DNA of 64,000 bases from Bordetella hinzii LMG 13501 (GCF_001548475.1 NZ_LRUJ01000014.1:42258-106257); one strand, 5' to 3'; shown: positions 1 through 8,398, counted from the first letter of the stretch. Made by a program: numbers and translations. Notes: generated by a model not told the origin, from the letters alone.

Positions 1-1
1 G

Positions 2-898
2 GAAGCGGTGGCGCCGTTCGACCAGATCGACGCCATCATGCGCGAGCAGGCGGGCTTTCGCATGGGGCCCTTCGAGCTGATGGACCTGACCGGCCTGGAT
101 GTGTCGCATCCGGTGATGGAGTCCATCTACGGCCAGTTCTTCGACGAGCCGCGCTTCCGCCCCTCGCCCATCACGACGGTGCGCCTGGCAGGCGGCCTGC
201 TGGGCCGCAAGGCCGGCGAAGGGTTCTACGTCTACCAGGATGGCCAGAAACAAGTGCCGGCCGAACCCGCCGTGCCGGCCCTGCCGCAGGGCCTGCGCGT
301 CTGGGTCAGCGCGGCGCACGCCGACGGCCAGGCGCGTGCCCAGGCCTTGCTGCGGCAGCTGGGCGCCGAGGTGGTGCAGGCCGACGCCGCGCCGGCCGAC
401 GCGCTGCTGGTCGTCACGCCCCTGGGCGAGGATGTGTCCAGCTGCGTGGCTGGCCAGGGCCTGGACGGCACGCGCACGGTGGGCCTGGATGTGCTGCATG
501 ACTTCGCCGCCAGCCGCCGCCGCACCGTGATGACGTCGCCGGCGACCACGGCGCGCTGGCGCGACGCTGCCCACGCTTTGTTCGCCAAGGACGGCGTGGC
601 CGTCAGCGTCATCGAGGATTCGCCCGGCTTCATCGCTCAGCGCGTGGTGGCGACCATCGTCAACATCGCCTGCGACATCGCCCAGCAGCATATCGCCACG
701 CCCGGCGACATCGACCAGGCCGTGAACCTCGGCCTGGGTTATCCCAAGGGCCCGCTGGCCATGGGCGACGCGCTGGGCGCGGCGCGCATCCTGGAGATCT
801 TGCGCAATATGGAGCGCGTCACCGGCGACCCGCGCTACCGTCCCAGCCTGTGGCTGCAGCGCCGCGTGCAGCTCGGCCTGCCCCTGGCGCAAGCCTGA
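2..898 (+). CDS. 3-hydroxyacyl-CoA dehydrogenase, C-terminal part (5' truncated by the window edge)
   Basis: Reading is open from the window edge to a TGA at 896-898. The first ~80 residues match the C-terminal dimerisation domain of 3-hydroxyacyl-CoA dehydrogenase (GPFELMDLTGLDV, then GRKAGEGFY). A poorly conserved linker follows, and a second domain of the same kind sits near the C-terminus (DSPGFIAQRV, then NLGLGYPKGPLAMGD). This two-domain layout is typical of the ~500-residue PaaH-type enzymes, which oxidise 3-hydroxyacyl-CoA to 3-ketoacyl-CoA with NAD. The NAD-binding half lies outside the window. An intrinsic terminator follows 18 nt after the stop. The exact substrate (phenylacetate pathway or general beta-oxidation) cannot be decided here. 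Confidence 0.9.
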   Translation, partial: EAVAPFDQIDAIMREQAGFRMGPFELMDLTGLDVSHPVMESIYGQFFDEPRFRPSPITTVRLAGGLLGRKAGEGFYVYQDGQKQVPAEPAVPALPQGLRVWVSAAHADGQARAQALLRQLGAEVVQADAAPADALLVVTPLGEDVSSCVAGQGLDGTRTVGLDVLHDFAASRRRTVMTSPATTARWRDAAHALFAKDGVAVSVIEDSPGFIAQRVVATIVNIACDIAQQHIATPGDIDQAVNLGLGYPKGPLAMGDALGAARILEILRNMERVTGDPRYRPSLWLQRRVQLGLPLAQA

Positions 899-916
899 TC
901 GGCGCCAGCACCAGGC

Positions 917-951
917 AAAAAAATATCGGCCCCCAGGGGCCGATATTTTTT
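917..951. terminator. Bidirectional intrinsic terminator
   Basis: A 15-bp inverted repeat, AAAAATATCGGCCCC (919-933) and its complement (936-950), has a 2-nt loop. It is flanked by A-rich and T-rich ends, so it can work in both directions. It lies between the convergent dehydrogenase and cytochrome genes. Confidence 0.9.
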
Positions 952-991
952 GGGTGTCACTCACGCCGCCGGCCGGTGGAGCCGGACGGCG

Positions 992-1876
992 CTATTTGGC
1001 CGCGTTGACCATGTATTCGACCGCGGCGCGGATATCTTCTTCCGAGGCATTGGCCGCGCCGCCCTTGGGCGGCATCGCGCCCTTGCCGGTGAGGGCCACC
1101 TTGACCATGGTGTCGATGCCGGTGGCCACATAAGGGGCCCAGGCGGCCTTGTCGCCGAACTTGGGCGCATTGGCCACACCCGTGCCGTGGCAGGCGAAGC
1201 AGGTGCTCTTGTAGAGCTTCTCGCCGGCTGGATTGGTCGCGGCTGCTTGTGCCGGCGCGGGAGCGGCCGGCGCGGCCGCCGCAGGCGGCGGCGTGGCCGG
1301 AGCCGCGGGAGCCGCGGCGGGGGCGGCGGCAGCAGGCGCGGCGGCTTCTGCTTTCTTTTCTTCCTTGGGTTCGGCCGGCTCGGGCAGGTTGCCGCCCGAC
1401 TTGTTGGCCATGTAGACCACGGCGCGCGCGACTTCGAAGTCGCTCAGGGCCGGATTGCCGCCCTTGGCCGGCATGCCGCCCTTGCCGTGCAGCGCCACAT
1501 TGAGCATGGCGTCAAAGCCGGCCTGTATGAAAGGCGCCCAGGCCGCGTTGTCGCCCACCTTGGGCGCGCCGGCCACGCCGGCGGTATGACAGGCCGTACA
1601 GACCGCGGCAAAGACCTGGTCGCCCGTCTTGTAGACGCGCGGCGCATTGGCGTCGACCAGCTGGAAACCGGCCACGGGCGCGATGCGCTTGTTGATGGCT
1701 TCTTCCGAGAGAGTATCGGAGCCTGCGCCAACCTTGGTGTTCGAGACGACCATGTTGACCAGCAGGATGATGATGAGGATGGGGACGACGAAGGCCAGCA
1801 CGACCGTGACGATCAACTGACGGGGCGTCTTGATGGGAGATGAATGTTCTTCGATGTGATCCTGCTCGTTGCTCAT
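992..1876 (-). CDS. Membrane-anchored diheme cytochrome c (c5-like)
   Basis: 294 residues. An uncleaved N-terminal membrane anchor at about residues 20-45 is followed by two class I cytochrome c domains with heme motifs CTACH (93-97) and CFACH (226-230). Both are followed by near-identical GAPKVGDNAAW / NAPKFGDKAAW segments of the c5 type, and methionine ligands are likely in the GKGGMPAKGG and GKGAMPPKGG segments. The domains are joined by a ~45-residue linker made almost only of Ala and Pro. It is expected to carry electrons in the periplasm between membrane complexes, and the long linker suggests a mobile shuttle. ATG at 1876 is preceded by AGGAT. A TATAAT-like element lies at 1994-1999 on this strand. 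The redox partner is unknown. Confidence 0.9.
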   Translation of the reverse strand: MSNEQDHIEEHSSPIKTPRQLIVTVVLAFVVPILIIILLVNMVVSNTKVGAGSDTLSEEAINKRIAPVAGFQLVDANAPRVYKTGDQVFAAVCTACHTAGVAGAPKVGDNAAWAPFIQAGFDAMLNVALHGKGGMPAKGGNPALSDFEVARAVVYMANKSGGNLPEPAEPKEEKKAEAAAPAAAAPAAAPAAPATPPPAAAAPAAPAPAQAAATNPAGEKLYKSTCFACHGTGVANAPKFGDKAAWAPYVATGIDTMVKVALTGKGAMPPKGGAANASEEDIRAAVEYMVNAAK

Positions 1877-2079
1877 ATCCTAATCCTGCTAATCGGAACG
1901 CCAGGTGGCGGAATCAGACTGACACGACAACTCAACGCAACTACGAGGAAGGCCGGGGCAAGAACAAACTCCCCGACCTGCAATAAACGCTGGATTATAT
2001 AACGGCAATCGGGGACGAAATCCGAATTCGGGTAAGCCCCGAACAGGGACCGCAAAAATGGGTACAATAGTGCCGCGCT

Positions 2080-2154
2080 GTGCCCGTAGTTCAATGGATA
2101 GAATGAGAGTTTCCGAAGCTCTTGATACAGGTTCGATTCCTGTCGGGCGCGCCA
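2080..2154 (+). tRNA. tRNA-Arg (anticodon CCG)
   Basis: A complete cloverleaf can be folded: acceptor GTGCCCG (2080-2086) with CGGGCGC (2144-2150), a 4-bp D stem, anticodon stem AGAGT/GCTCT around loop TTCCGAA (anticodon CCG), and T arm ACAGG-TTCGATT-CCTGT. Discriminator G and CCA are encoded (2151-2154). Reads CGG arginine codons. A TACAAT -10 element lies at 2063-2068. It converges on the DUF4105-like gene only 8 nt away. Confidence 0.95.
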
Positions 2155-2162
2155 CAATCACT

Positions 2163-3146
2163 TCAAAGGCCTGGCGCGCTGCCAGGCAGCCCTTCGCGGA
2201 TCTTGCTTGAGAAATCCTCGGCCTCGCCCACGGCGCGCGCCCGATCCGTGAAACGCCCCGCCCGCCGCCGGTCTTCGATGCTGGCGCTGCCTTCCAGGGC
2301 GCCGAGGGCGTGCAGATACTCCGGCAGATAGCCCGACAGCAGGATGCGGTAGTCAAAGGGCATGCCCGGGATCACGCGGTCCACCAGCTGATAGACCAGG
2401 GTCGTGCAGTTCGCCGTGAGCGTGTTGTAGAAACGCGGCCGGCGGCGCAGGCTGTTCGCGGTGTCGACATAGGCAAGAAAAAGCGCCGCGGCGTCTTTTT
2501 GCGGGATCTTCACGCGGAAAAGATAGGCGTCCTCGCCGCGGATATTGGTCCGCACCTTGAGGCTGTCTTCCTCGGTCGAGGCGAGGACGGCGAGTTCATA
2601 GTGCCGAAAGAATCCTCCCAGTTCCGAGAATCTGTCTCCGACCTTGCGCCGGATCTCGATGGAAAAGACGGTGTAATCGCCATTGCGGAAACCGAAGCAG
2701 ACCATGGTGTGCGCGATGGCCTTGCGGCCCCAGTACGAGAGCGCCACATCGACGGATTGCAGTTCGTCCAGATTGTGGCTGCGGGACAGCCAGCGCGCCT
2801 CAAAGTCCGTGGCCGACCGCCAGGCGAAATCGCGCACGTTGTGCAGGGTCACGACGGGGCCGTGGATCTCGCCATGGGTCTGCCTTTCGACTTCGGGCAT
2901 CCATTGCCGCGCATGAGAGGGGCGCACCCAGAACAGCCACCATGACAGCAGGGCCGCGATGGCCAGGCCAAAGGCCCAGGCAAGCGCCGGAAAGCGCCCG
3001 ATCGACGCCACGGCGAGCAGCGCGAACACGGCCCAGGCCGCCGGTGCCAGCGGCCTGGCGCGGCCTTCGAAGGGCGGGCGGAACCAGAGCGCCAGGCAGC
3101 CCCAGGCGCCCGCCAGCAGAAACACAAGACCGAGGACGAGGGCCAT
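2163..3146 (-). CDS. DUF4105-like membrane protein with papain-like (His...Cys) domain
   Basis: 327 residues. Residues 2-22 and 35-73 are hydrophobic and give about three membrane segments. The soluble domain (about 90-300) carries HNVRDFAWR, AHTMVCFGF (His146) and TANCTTLVYQL (Cys247). This His-before-Cys order resembles the DUF4105/Lnb-type papain-like fold, so a thiol hydrolase or acyltransferase role is possible; the substrate is unknown. I chose ATG 3146 because the reading frame further upstream runs into the preceding gene. That gene ends at 3185 and also carries a His-then-Cys domain, so the two likely form an operon. Function is not established from sequence. Confidence 0.75.
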   Translation of the reverse strand: MALVLGLVFLLAGAWGCLALWFRPPFEGRARPLAPAAWAVFALLAVASIGRFPALAWAFGLAIAALLSWWLFWVRPSHARQWMPEVERQTHGEIHGPVVTLHNVRDFAWRSATDFEARWLSRSHNLDELQSVDVALSYWGRKAIAHTMVCFGFRNGDYTVFSIEIRRKVGDRFSELGGFFRHYELAVLASTEEDSLKVRTNIRGEDAYLFRVKIPQKDAAALFLAYVDTANSLRRRPRFYNTLTANCTTLVYQLVDRVIPGMPFDYRILLSGYLPEYLHALGALEGSASIEDRRRAGRFTDRARAVGEAEDFSSKIREGLPGSAPGL

Positions 3147-3184
3147 GATGCCAGTTGGGCTGGATGGCGCGGGCCGGCCCGCGC

Positions 3185-4552
3185 TCAGGCGCCGCGTTCG
3201 GTCGCTGCGCGGTCCTGGCTGCGCCAGTTGGCCCGCAGGGCGGCGATCTGGCGTATGGCTTCCTGCGCCATGCGCCACCAGGCGAAGGGCCGGGGATCCG
3301 CGAGCATGCTGAGGGCGCGCGCATAGTCCAGCGTGAGGCCCGGCGTCCAGGCCATGGTCTCGGCGCGCTTGCGGATCTGCGATGCCACCCAGAGCTCCGG
3401 CGTCAGCACGAGGCGCAGCATGACGCCCCAGCCGGCCGAGGGGCCGTGCAGCCGCCCGACCACCCCGTCCAGGGCGGCTTCCAAGGCCGCCGAGACGGAG
3501 CTGGAGCAGTTGCGGTGGGTGAGGTTGTAGGTGGTGGTCTTGCTGTACTCGGCCCAGAATGCGGCCAGTTTCGCGGCGTCGTAATTGCGGATGCGCACTT
3601 GCACCGTCGAGGGGCACCAGGCTTTCGATTCGGTCGGGTAGTCCGGCTGGAAGACGCCCGCCACATCGTTGTCCGCGGTGGCGCGCAGCAGCGTGCCGAA
3701 TTGTTCCGGCGAGTGGTCGATCTCCTGGGCGGGATAGAGGCTGACGTAGATGCCCTCCGGCGACTCCAGGGCCGCGTGCCCCGTCGACACCACGCCGTTG
3801 ACGTCCACGGCGGCGATGTAGCGGTCTATCACGGGGTAGCGGACCGTATCGTTCTTGGCTGAACCCGTGGGTGTCCAGACGTGGACGGTCAGCGCGCGCT
3901 CGGACTCCGCCGGCGGGCCGTCGAACAGCTTTGGCCGGGCCTTTTCCTCGCTGCTGGGCATGAATTCAGGGTGCGGGTTGGTGACCAGCCCCGGATTGCC
4001 GTCCAGGTTTTTCACCCGGCGTCCCAGGGACAGGAGTTTCAGGCCGGAGAAGATCAAGAACAGGCCAAGGCAGTACGGCACGGTGCCGACATAGTGCGTC
4101 GGATAAGGCTGGAAGAAGAAGATCGCCAGGGCGATTTCGGCCAGGCCGGCGGCAAAGACATAACGCCAGCGCGGGTAGCGCACGACGTAGGAGGCGATGC
4201 ATTGCAGCAGGCCGTCCACGAGGAACAGCAGCCCGAAAATCATGGAGAGCAGGAAATGCCCATGATGATGGCCCGCCAGGATCAATATCCCGGCCAAGAG
4301 CGTGAACGAGCCTTTGGCGTAACGGAGAACCCGCTGGCCGCCGACGCCGGATTGCGCGATCACCAGCGTGGCGATGCCGTCGACCACGAAAAGCAGTGCG
4401 AAGAAATTGATGGGGAAATAGAGCGCGTCGTCGAGGGCGTCGATGAATATCGCGATGCCGCAGACCAGGAAGGCCCAGCCCAGGATCAGTATCGTCCGCG
4501 CACGCCGTTGCAGGTAAGACACGCCAAGCAAGATCAAGATCAAATTTGCCAT
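3185..4552 (-). CDS. HdeD-like membrane domain fused to papain-like cysteine hydrolase domain
   Basis: 455 residues from ATG 4552 (a GTG at 4558 is an alternative). Residues 1-175 form about six transmembrane helices with the repeated FxxLFxVDG pattern of the HdeD/DUF308 family. A linker (about 180-220) leads to a soluble domain. This domain has STGHAALESPEGIYVSLYP (His259) and TYNLTHRNCSSSV (Cys349), the order seen in permuted papain-fold proteins. HdeD domains are linked to acid resistance in enterics; the fusion suggests a membrane-tethered thiol hydrolase or transferase. It is followed by a second His-Cys membrane protein 38 nt downstream. A palindrome overlapping a TATAAT box lies upstream. 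The catalytic assignment is inferred from motifs only. Confidence 0.75.
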   Translation of the reverse strand: MANLILILLGVSYLQRRARTILILGWAFLVCGIAIFIDALDDALYFPINFFALLFVVDGIATLVIAQSGVGGQRVLRYAKGSFTLLAGILILAGHHHGHFLLSMIFGLLFLVDGLLQCIASYVVRYPRWRYVFAAGLAEIALAIFFFQPYPTHYVGTVPYCLGLFLIFSGLKLLSLGRRVKNLDGNPGLVTNPHPEFMPSSEEKARPKLFDGPPAESERALTVHVWTPTGSAKNDTVRYPVIDRYIAAVDVNGVVSTGHAALESPEGIYVSLYPAQEIDHSPEQFGTLLRATADNDVAGVFQPDYPTESKAWCPSTVQVRIRNYDAAKLAAFWAEYSKTTTYNLTHRNCSSSVSAALEAALDGVVGRLHGPSAGWGVMLRLVLTPELWVASQIRKRAETMAWTPGLTLDYARALSMLADPRPFAWWRMAQEAIRQIAALRANWRSQDRAATERGA

Positions 4553-4607
4553 CAGCACCCCGTCCTGACGGGCACGGTGTCCCGTGCCTCTGCATTGATA
4601 TTGTTTT

Positions 4608-4638
4608 TTGCCGCGTCGGAATTATAAACACGCGGCAA
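4608..4638 (-). promoter_or_regulatory. Palindrome over the -10 box of the HdeD-like gene
   Basis: TTGCCGCGT (4608-4616) and ACGCGGCAA (4630-4638) form a perfect 9-bp inverted repeat with a 13-nt spacer. On the minus strand the spacer holds TATAAT (4626-4621), about 70 nt upstream of the gene. No good -35 hexamer is seen at the expected distance. The arrangement suggests an operator for a dimeric regulator. The rest of 4553-4753 holds no gene; a GC-rich hairpin in the leader (about 4571-4588) is the only other structure seen. Confidence 0.5.
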
Positions 4639-4753
4639 TAGCGCAGGGTCCCGTACCGGCGGCGTATGCCCTCGGCGATTGCCGCCGACGCCAGGCCGGG
4701 CCCATCGCGCCCGCCTCGCCGTTGGCGGCCGGGCGGGCCGCGCATCGGCATGC

Positions 4754-5275
4754 CTAGCGCTGTTCGGTGTATTTCAGTTCGCTCAGGTCATATCCCTGGG
4801 ACCTGGCGATGGCCAGGGCCTGCTCCAGCGCCTGCGGCTCGAGCTTGGGCGCGCGGGCCAGGATCCACAGCGTTTTGCGGCTGGGCGCGCCCACCACGGC
4901 CCAGCGATATTCCGGGTCCAGCCCGATGATCCAGTAATCGCCCTTGAAGGGCTTGAAGAAAGAGACTTCCAGCTTGGCGTTGCCGCTGCCTTCGACCACC
5001 GTGGCGGTGCCCGTGGCCGCGTCGATGCCGCCGTTCTTGTCGCGGCAGCGGTTGGTCACGCCCACCGTGCCGTCCGTGTTGCGGGTGTATTCGGCCGTGG
5101 TGTCGCCCACGCAATTGCGCTGGAAGAACATCGGCAGGTGGGCGATCTCGTACCAGCGGCCGGCGTAGCGGTCCAGGTCGACGTGTTCGACGGCGCGCAC
5201 GGCGGGCTGCTGGGCCTGGGCGGCGCCCAGGCCCGTGGCCAGGGCGGCCAGGGTGAGGAATATCAGGCGGCGCAT
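4754..5275 (-). CDS. blc: Bacterial lipocalin (Blc-like), periplasmic
   Basis: 173 residues, close to the usual ~175 of the family. An N-terminal signal peptide ends at about AAQA-QQ. The lipocalin signature DLDRYAGRWYEIAHLP is followed by the second conserved stretch GDYWIIGLDPEYRWAVVGAPSRKTLWIL split over two strands. Blc binds lysophospholipids or fatty acids in the envelope. Unlike E. coli Blc there is no lipobox cysteine after the signal peptide, so this copy is predicted soluble in the periplasm rather than an outer-membrane lipoprotein. It starts 37 nt after the gshA stop and may be co-transcribed with it. Confidence 0.9.
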   Translation of the reverse strand: MRRLIFLTLAALATGLGAAQAQQPAVRAVEHVDLDRYAGRWYEIAHLPMFFQRNCVGDTTAEYTRNTDGTVGVTNRCRDKNGGIDAATGTATVVEGSGNAKLEVSFFKPFKGDYWIIGLDPEYRWAVVGAPSRKTLWILARAPKLEPQALEQALAIARSQGYDLSELKYTEQR

Positions 5276-5312
5276 GCATGGTCTCCTGCGATGGCGGCCG
5301 CCTGGGGGCGCG

Positions 5313-6899
5313 TCACGTGGCGTCGCGGGCAGGCAGCGGATTTTTCAGGGCGGCGTGATAGCGCGCCACATAGGTGTCGAAGTCTATCGTATCGGATTGC
5401 TCGATCTGCCGCTGCCGCGCCAGGGAGGCTTGGGCCGCCTCGGCATAGGCGCGCGCCTGCTCGGCCGGCAGGGCGGTCTCGCGCAGGGCCTGGGCGTGGC
5501 GCTGGCTCTGGGCCAGCGTATAGTCCTGGAACGACAGCCCGCTTTCGCGCAGCTCGGCCAACAGGCGCGCCGAGGGCGTGAGATCGGCATCGCGCAGCTT
5601 GGCGCGCTGGCGTTCGACGGCCGCGGCATAGGCTTGGCCGCCCAGCGCCTGGTCATAGAGCGAGGCGTATTGCACGATCTGGTCGAGCAATTCCTCGCCC
5701 CACTGCGCCAGGCCGACGGCCTGGCCGTCGCGATCCAGGACCAGGCCCGGCTTGCGGCCTTCTTTGACCACGGTGGCGAAGTTGTCGGCGCTGCGCTGGC
5801 AGTAGCCGTTCTGGGCAAAGAAAGGGCTGTCAGAGACGGCACAGAACAAGAGGAAAGCATCGACAAAGCGCGCCGTGTCGGCCGACAGGCCGGTGGGCTC
5901 CTGCGGGTCGATATCCAGGCAGCGGACTTCGACGTACTGCACGCCGCGCTCGGCCAGCGCCGTGATGGGGCGCTCGCCCCGGCCGGTGGCGCGTTTGGGA
6001 CGGATGCTGGAGTAGTACTCGTTTTCGATCTGCAGCACGTTGGTGTTGAGCTGTATCCACTCGCCGCCGCGGTGCGTGCCGAGGGCCTGGTAGGCAGGCC
6101 AGGGCTGGGTGACGGCCTCGTACAGCCGGCCCAGGAAGGTGCTCAGGTCGTTGTAGCAGAGCTTGAGCTGGGATTGCGCCTTGTTCTGGTAGCCCAGGTC
6201 GCTCATGCGCAGGCTGGTGGCGTGGGGCAGATACAGCGTATCGGCGTCCAGCGAGAGCAGGGGATGCTCGCGTTCGCCCATGAAGGCGCGCGACAGGGCC
6301 GGTGCGGCGCCGAACAGATACATCAGCAGCCACGAGTAGCGCGTGAAGTTGCGGATCAGGGCGATATAGCCGCGCGAGCGGCTTTCCTGCAGCGAGGCCG
6401 CGCCCGGCTCGATCAGCGGCCATAGCGCATCGGGCAGCGAGAAGTTGTAGTGCACGCCCGCGATGCATTGCATGGTCTTGCCGTAGCGTTCGGCCAGGCC
6501 GCGCCGATAGACATGCTTGAGCATGGCCGTGTTGGACTTGCCGTACCAGGCGATGGGAATCTCGGCCTCGGGTGGCAGGCGCGCCGGCATGGACTGGTTC
6601 CAGATGAACTCGCCATCCAGCACGCTGTAGACGAAACGGTGCGTGTCGCGCAGCTCGGCCAGCAGCGAGTCCACGCTGGTGTGGGTGCCCGTGATCAGCT
6701 CGAGCAGGGCCTCGGAGTAATCGGTGGTGACCTGTTCGTTGGTGAGCGCCGAACCCAGGCCGCTGGGGTGGGGCGTGAGCGCCAGCGCGCCCTGGGCGTC
6801 CACACGCAAGCCTTCTTTTTCGACGCCGCGCAAGGTTTGCGCCAACAGATCGAGATGGGCCTGGACCAGGGCAAGGCGCGGGTTGGAATGTGCTGTCAC
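5313..6899 (-). CDS. gshA: Glutamate--cysteine ligase (first step of glutathione synthesis)
   Basis: 528 residues from GTG 6899, near the ~520 of E. coli GshA. It joins glutamate and cysteine using ATP. Seen: the N-terminal GVEKEGLRVD motif, TTDYSEALLELIT, GVHYNFSLPDAL, and the YVEVRCLDIDP segment, all typical of the gamma-proteobacterial-type ligase. The frame stays open upstream to 7004, but that would overlap the preceding hydrolase by 67 nt, so the GTG giving a 38-nt gap is preferred. A clear Shine-Dalgarno is not visible for either choice, so the start remains uncertain. The downstream lipocalin is probably in the same transcript. Confidence 0.9.
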   Translation of the reverse strand: MTAHSNPRLALVQAHLDLLAQTLRGVEKEGLRVDAQGALALTPHPSGLGSALTNEQVTTDYSEALLELITGTHTSVDSLLAELRDTHRFVYSVLDGEFIWNQSMPARLPPEAEIPIAWYGKSNTAMLKHVYRRGLAERYGKTMQCIAGVHYNFSLPDALWPLIEPGAASLQESRSRGYIALIRNFTRYSWLLMYLFGAAPALSRAFMGEREHPLLSLDADTLYLPHATSLRMSDLGYQNKAQSQLKLCYNDLSTFLGRLYEAVTQPWPAYQALGTHRGGEWIQLNTNVLQIENEYYSSIRPKRATGRGERPITALAERGVQYVEVRCLDIDPQEPTGLSADTARFVDAFLLFCAVSDSPFFAQNGYCQRSADNFATVVKEGRKPGLVLDRDGQAVGLAQWGEELLDQIVQYASLYDQALGGQAYAAAVERQRAKLRDADLTPSARLLAELRESGLSFQDYTLAQSQRHAQALRETALPAEQARAYAEAAQASLARQRQIEQSDTIDFDTYVARYHAALKNPLPARDAT

Positions 6900-6937
6900 G
6901 GCGATGAATTTGGGATTATCGAGCGGAGATTTTACGT

Positions 6938-7819
6938 TCAGACCGCCCGGGGCGCAGAATTTGGCCCCGTGCGCTCTAGGGAAATCGGATGGCCGTCGAG
7001 CCAATCACCGAGGTCAGCATAGACCGGATCGGCATATTCGGGACATTCGTTGAACACCTCATGCCAGGCGCGCGGGTACCAGCGCAGCGTCAGCAGTCCG
7101 GCCGGCGCGCGCTGGGCGAATACCCGGCTGCCCGCCGGCGCCACCACGCGGTCATCGCCGGCCACCAGCAGCAGCGTGGGGTGGGCCAGGCGCGGCGCGG
7201 CGGCCATGACCCGGGCCAGCGAGGCGTCGATGAAACTGGCCAGCCGCCCCGTAATGCAGCGGCGAGCCAGCGGATCCTGGCGGAAGGCGCGCACCACGGC
7301 CTTGTCATGGGAGACCCGGGCGGGCGCCAGTGGGTAGGGCACGGCGGCGTCGGGCCAGCGTTGGGCCAGCTGCCGCAGCGGCGGCAGGATCCAGCCCGGC
7401 ATGCGCAGCATCAGGGGCGGGCTGGACAGCACCAGCCCGGCCAGGGGCGCGGCCTCGTCCAGCGCGACCCGCAGCGCCACGAGCGCGCCCAGGCTGTGGC
7501 CGACGATCAGCGGGGCATGGCCGGTTTCCGCGGCATAGGCGCGGATCTGGCCGGCGGCATCGTGGACCAGGTCGTCGCGCTGGCGCAGGGCGGCCGGCGG
7601 GCCGCCCGAGCGTCCGTGGCCCCGGTGGTCGTGGGCGGCGACCTGCCAGCCGCGGGCGGCCAGCCATCGCGCCAGGCGGTCATGGCGCCCGGCATGTTCG
7701 CCCAGCCCGTGCAGGATATAGGCGGCCGCCCCGGGCCGGGGGCAGGGGGTGGGCCAGCGGTAGCGCGCCAGGGGCGTGCCGTCGCCGGCCAAGGCAGGGT
7801 CGAGCAAAATCGGCGACAA
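6938..7819 (-). CDS. Alpha/beta hydrolase, monoacylglycerol lipase/lysophospholipase-like
   Basis: 293 residues. It shows the serine hydrolase pattern: LHGLGEHAGRHDRLARWLA near the N-terminus (lid and oxyanion region of the Hydrolase_4/lysophospholipase group), HDHRGHGRSGG, the nucleophile elbow GHSLGA, an acid in GDDRVV, and the catalytic His in AWHEVFNE. No signal peptide is present, so it is cytoplasmic. It probably cleaves monoacylglycerol or lysophospholipid esters. It precedes gshA by 38 nt on the same strand and is divergent from the lipoprotein gene at 7892. Confidence 0.85.
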   Translation of the reverse strand: MSPILLDPALAGDGTPLARYRWPTPCPRPGAAAYILHGLGEHAGRHDRLARWLAARGWQVAAHDHRGHGRSGGPPAALRQRDDLVHDAAGQIRAYAAETGHAPLIVGHSLGALVALRVALDEAAPLAGLVLSSPPLMLRMPGWILPPLRQLAQRWPDAAVPYPLAPARVSHDKAVVRAFRQDPLARRCITGRLASFIDASLARVMAAAPRLAHPTLLLVAGDDRVVAPAGSRVFAQRAPAGLLTLRWYPRAWHEVFNECPEYADPVYADLGDWLDGHPISLERTGPNSAPRAV

Positions 7820-7891
7820 TTCCGAACTTCCTTGCAGGAGCGGTCTGCCGGCGGGCAGCCGCGTTTCGCCATTTCAGCGCGCTTTCATTGC

Positions 7892-8398
7892 ATGCTCAAG
7901 AAACTCCTCCTGGTTGGCCTGGCCGGTCTTTTGGCCGCGTGTTCCCCCCGCTACGACTGGCGCGAGCTGGACGCCGCCGAGGGCCAGGTGCGGGCGGCTT
8001 TCCCGGCCCGGGTGCAGACCGACAGCCGCGATCTCGTCCTGGCCGGGCGCGAGCTGCGCTTTTCGCTGACCTCGGCCCAGGTCGAGGGGGCGGTGTTTGC
8101 CGTGGGCTATGCGCCTTTGCCCGAAGACCTGCAGGGCAAGCCCGCCGCCCGCGAGCTGGGCGACGCGCTGCGGCGCTCGCTGTATGCCAATTTCGGCGCC
8201 GAGCCGCCGGCCCAGGCGCCGGATGACGGCACGGAGATCGAAGTGCATGCCCCGCCCGGCCAGCGCGATGCCTGGCTGCTGGCGCGGATATGGGTGACTT
8301 CCCGCATGCTGATCGAAGTCGTGGCCACGGGCAGCCGCCGCTCCCTATCGCCGGAGCACGCGCGCGAGTTCGTGCGCTCCGCGCGCTTGCGGCCCTGA
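7892..8398 (+). CDS. Small uncharacterised lipoprotein
   Basis: 168 residues from ATG 7892. A short signal peptide ends in the lipobox LLAAC (Cys17), followed by Ser, which favours outer-membrane sorting. The mature part has no motif I recognise; the segment ELRFSLTSAQVEGAVFAVGYA and a C-terminal half with IEVHAPPGQRDAWLLARIWV suggest a compact alpha/beta domain. It lies divergent to the hydrolase and 52 nt before the AEC carrier. No function is assigned. Confidence 0.75.
   Translation: MLKKLLLVGLAGLLAACSPRYDWRELDAAEGQVRAAFPARVQTDSRDLVLAGRELRFSLTSAQVEGAVFAVGYAPLPEDLQGKPAARELGDALRRSLYANFGAEPPAQAPDDGTEIEVHAPPGQRDAWLLARIWVTSRMLIEVVATGSRRSLSPEHAREFVRSARLRP

Noticed and set aside
950..1843. Long plus-strand frame opposite the diheme cytochrome gene
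   Set aside because: Product is a low-complexity Gly/Arg/His-rich sequence mirroring the Ala/Pro-rich cytochrome; the minus-strand product has two heme motifs and a membrane anchor.
2080..2154. tRNA-Arg as an attachment site for an integrated island
   Set aside because: No integrase gene, no repeated 3' end of the tRNA downstream, and the neighbouring genes have ordinary composition.
3147..3617. Upstream extension of the DUF4105-like gene
   Set aside because: The extra 157 residues overlap the HdeD-fusion gene in another frame and have no family match; ATG 3146 starts directly at a membrane helix.
6900..7004. Longer gshA start at ATG 7004
   Set aside because: It would overlap the hydrolase by 67 nt, and the added 35 residues have no counterpart in the family.
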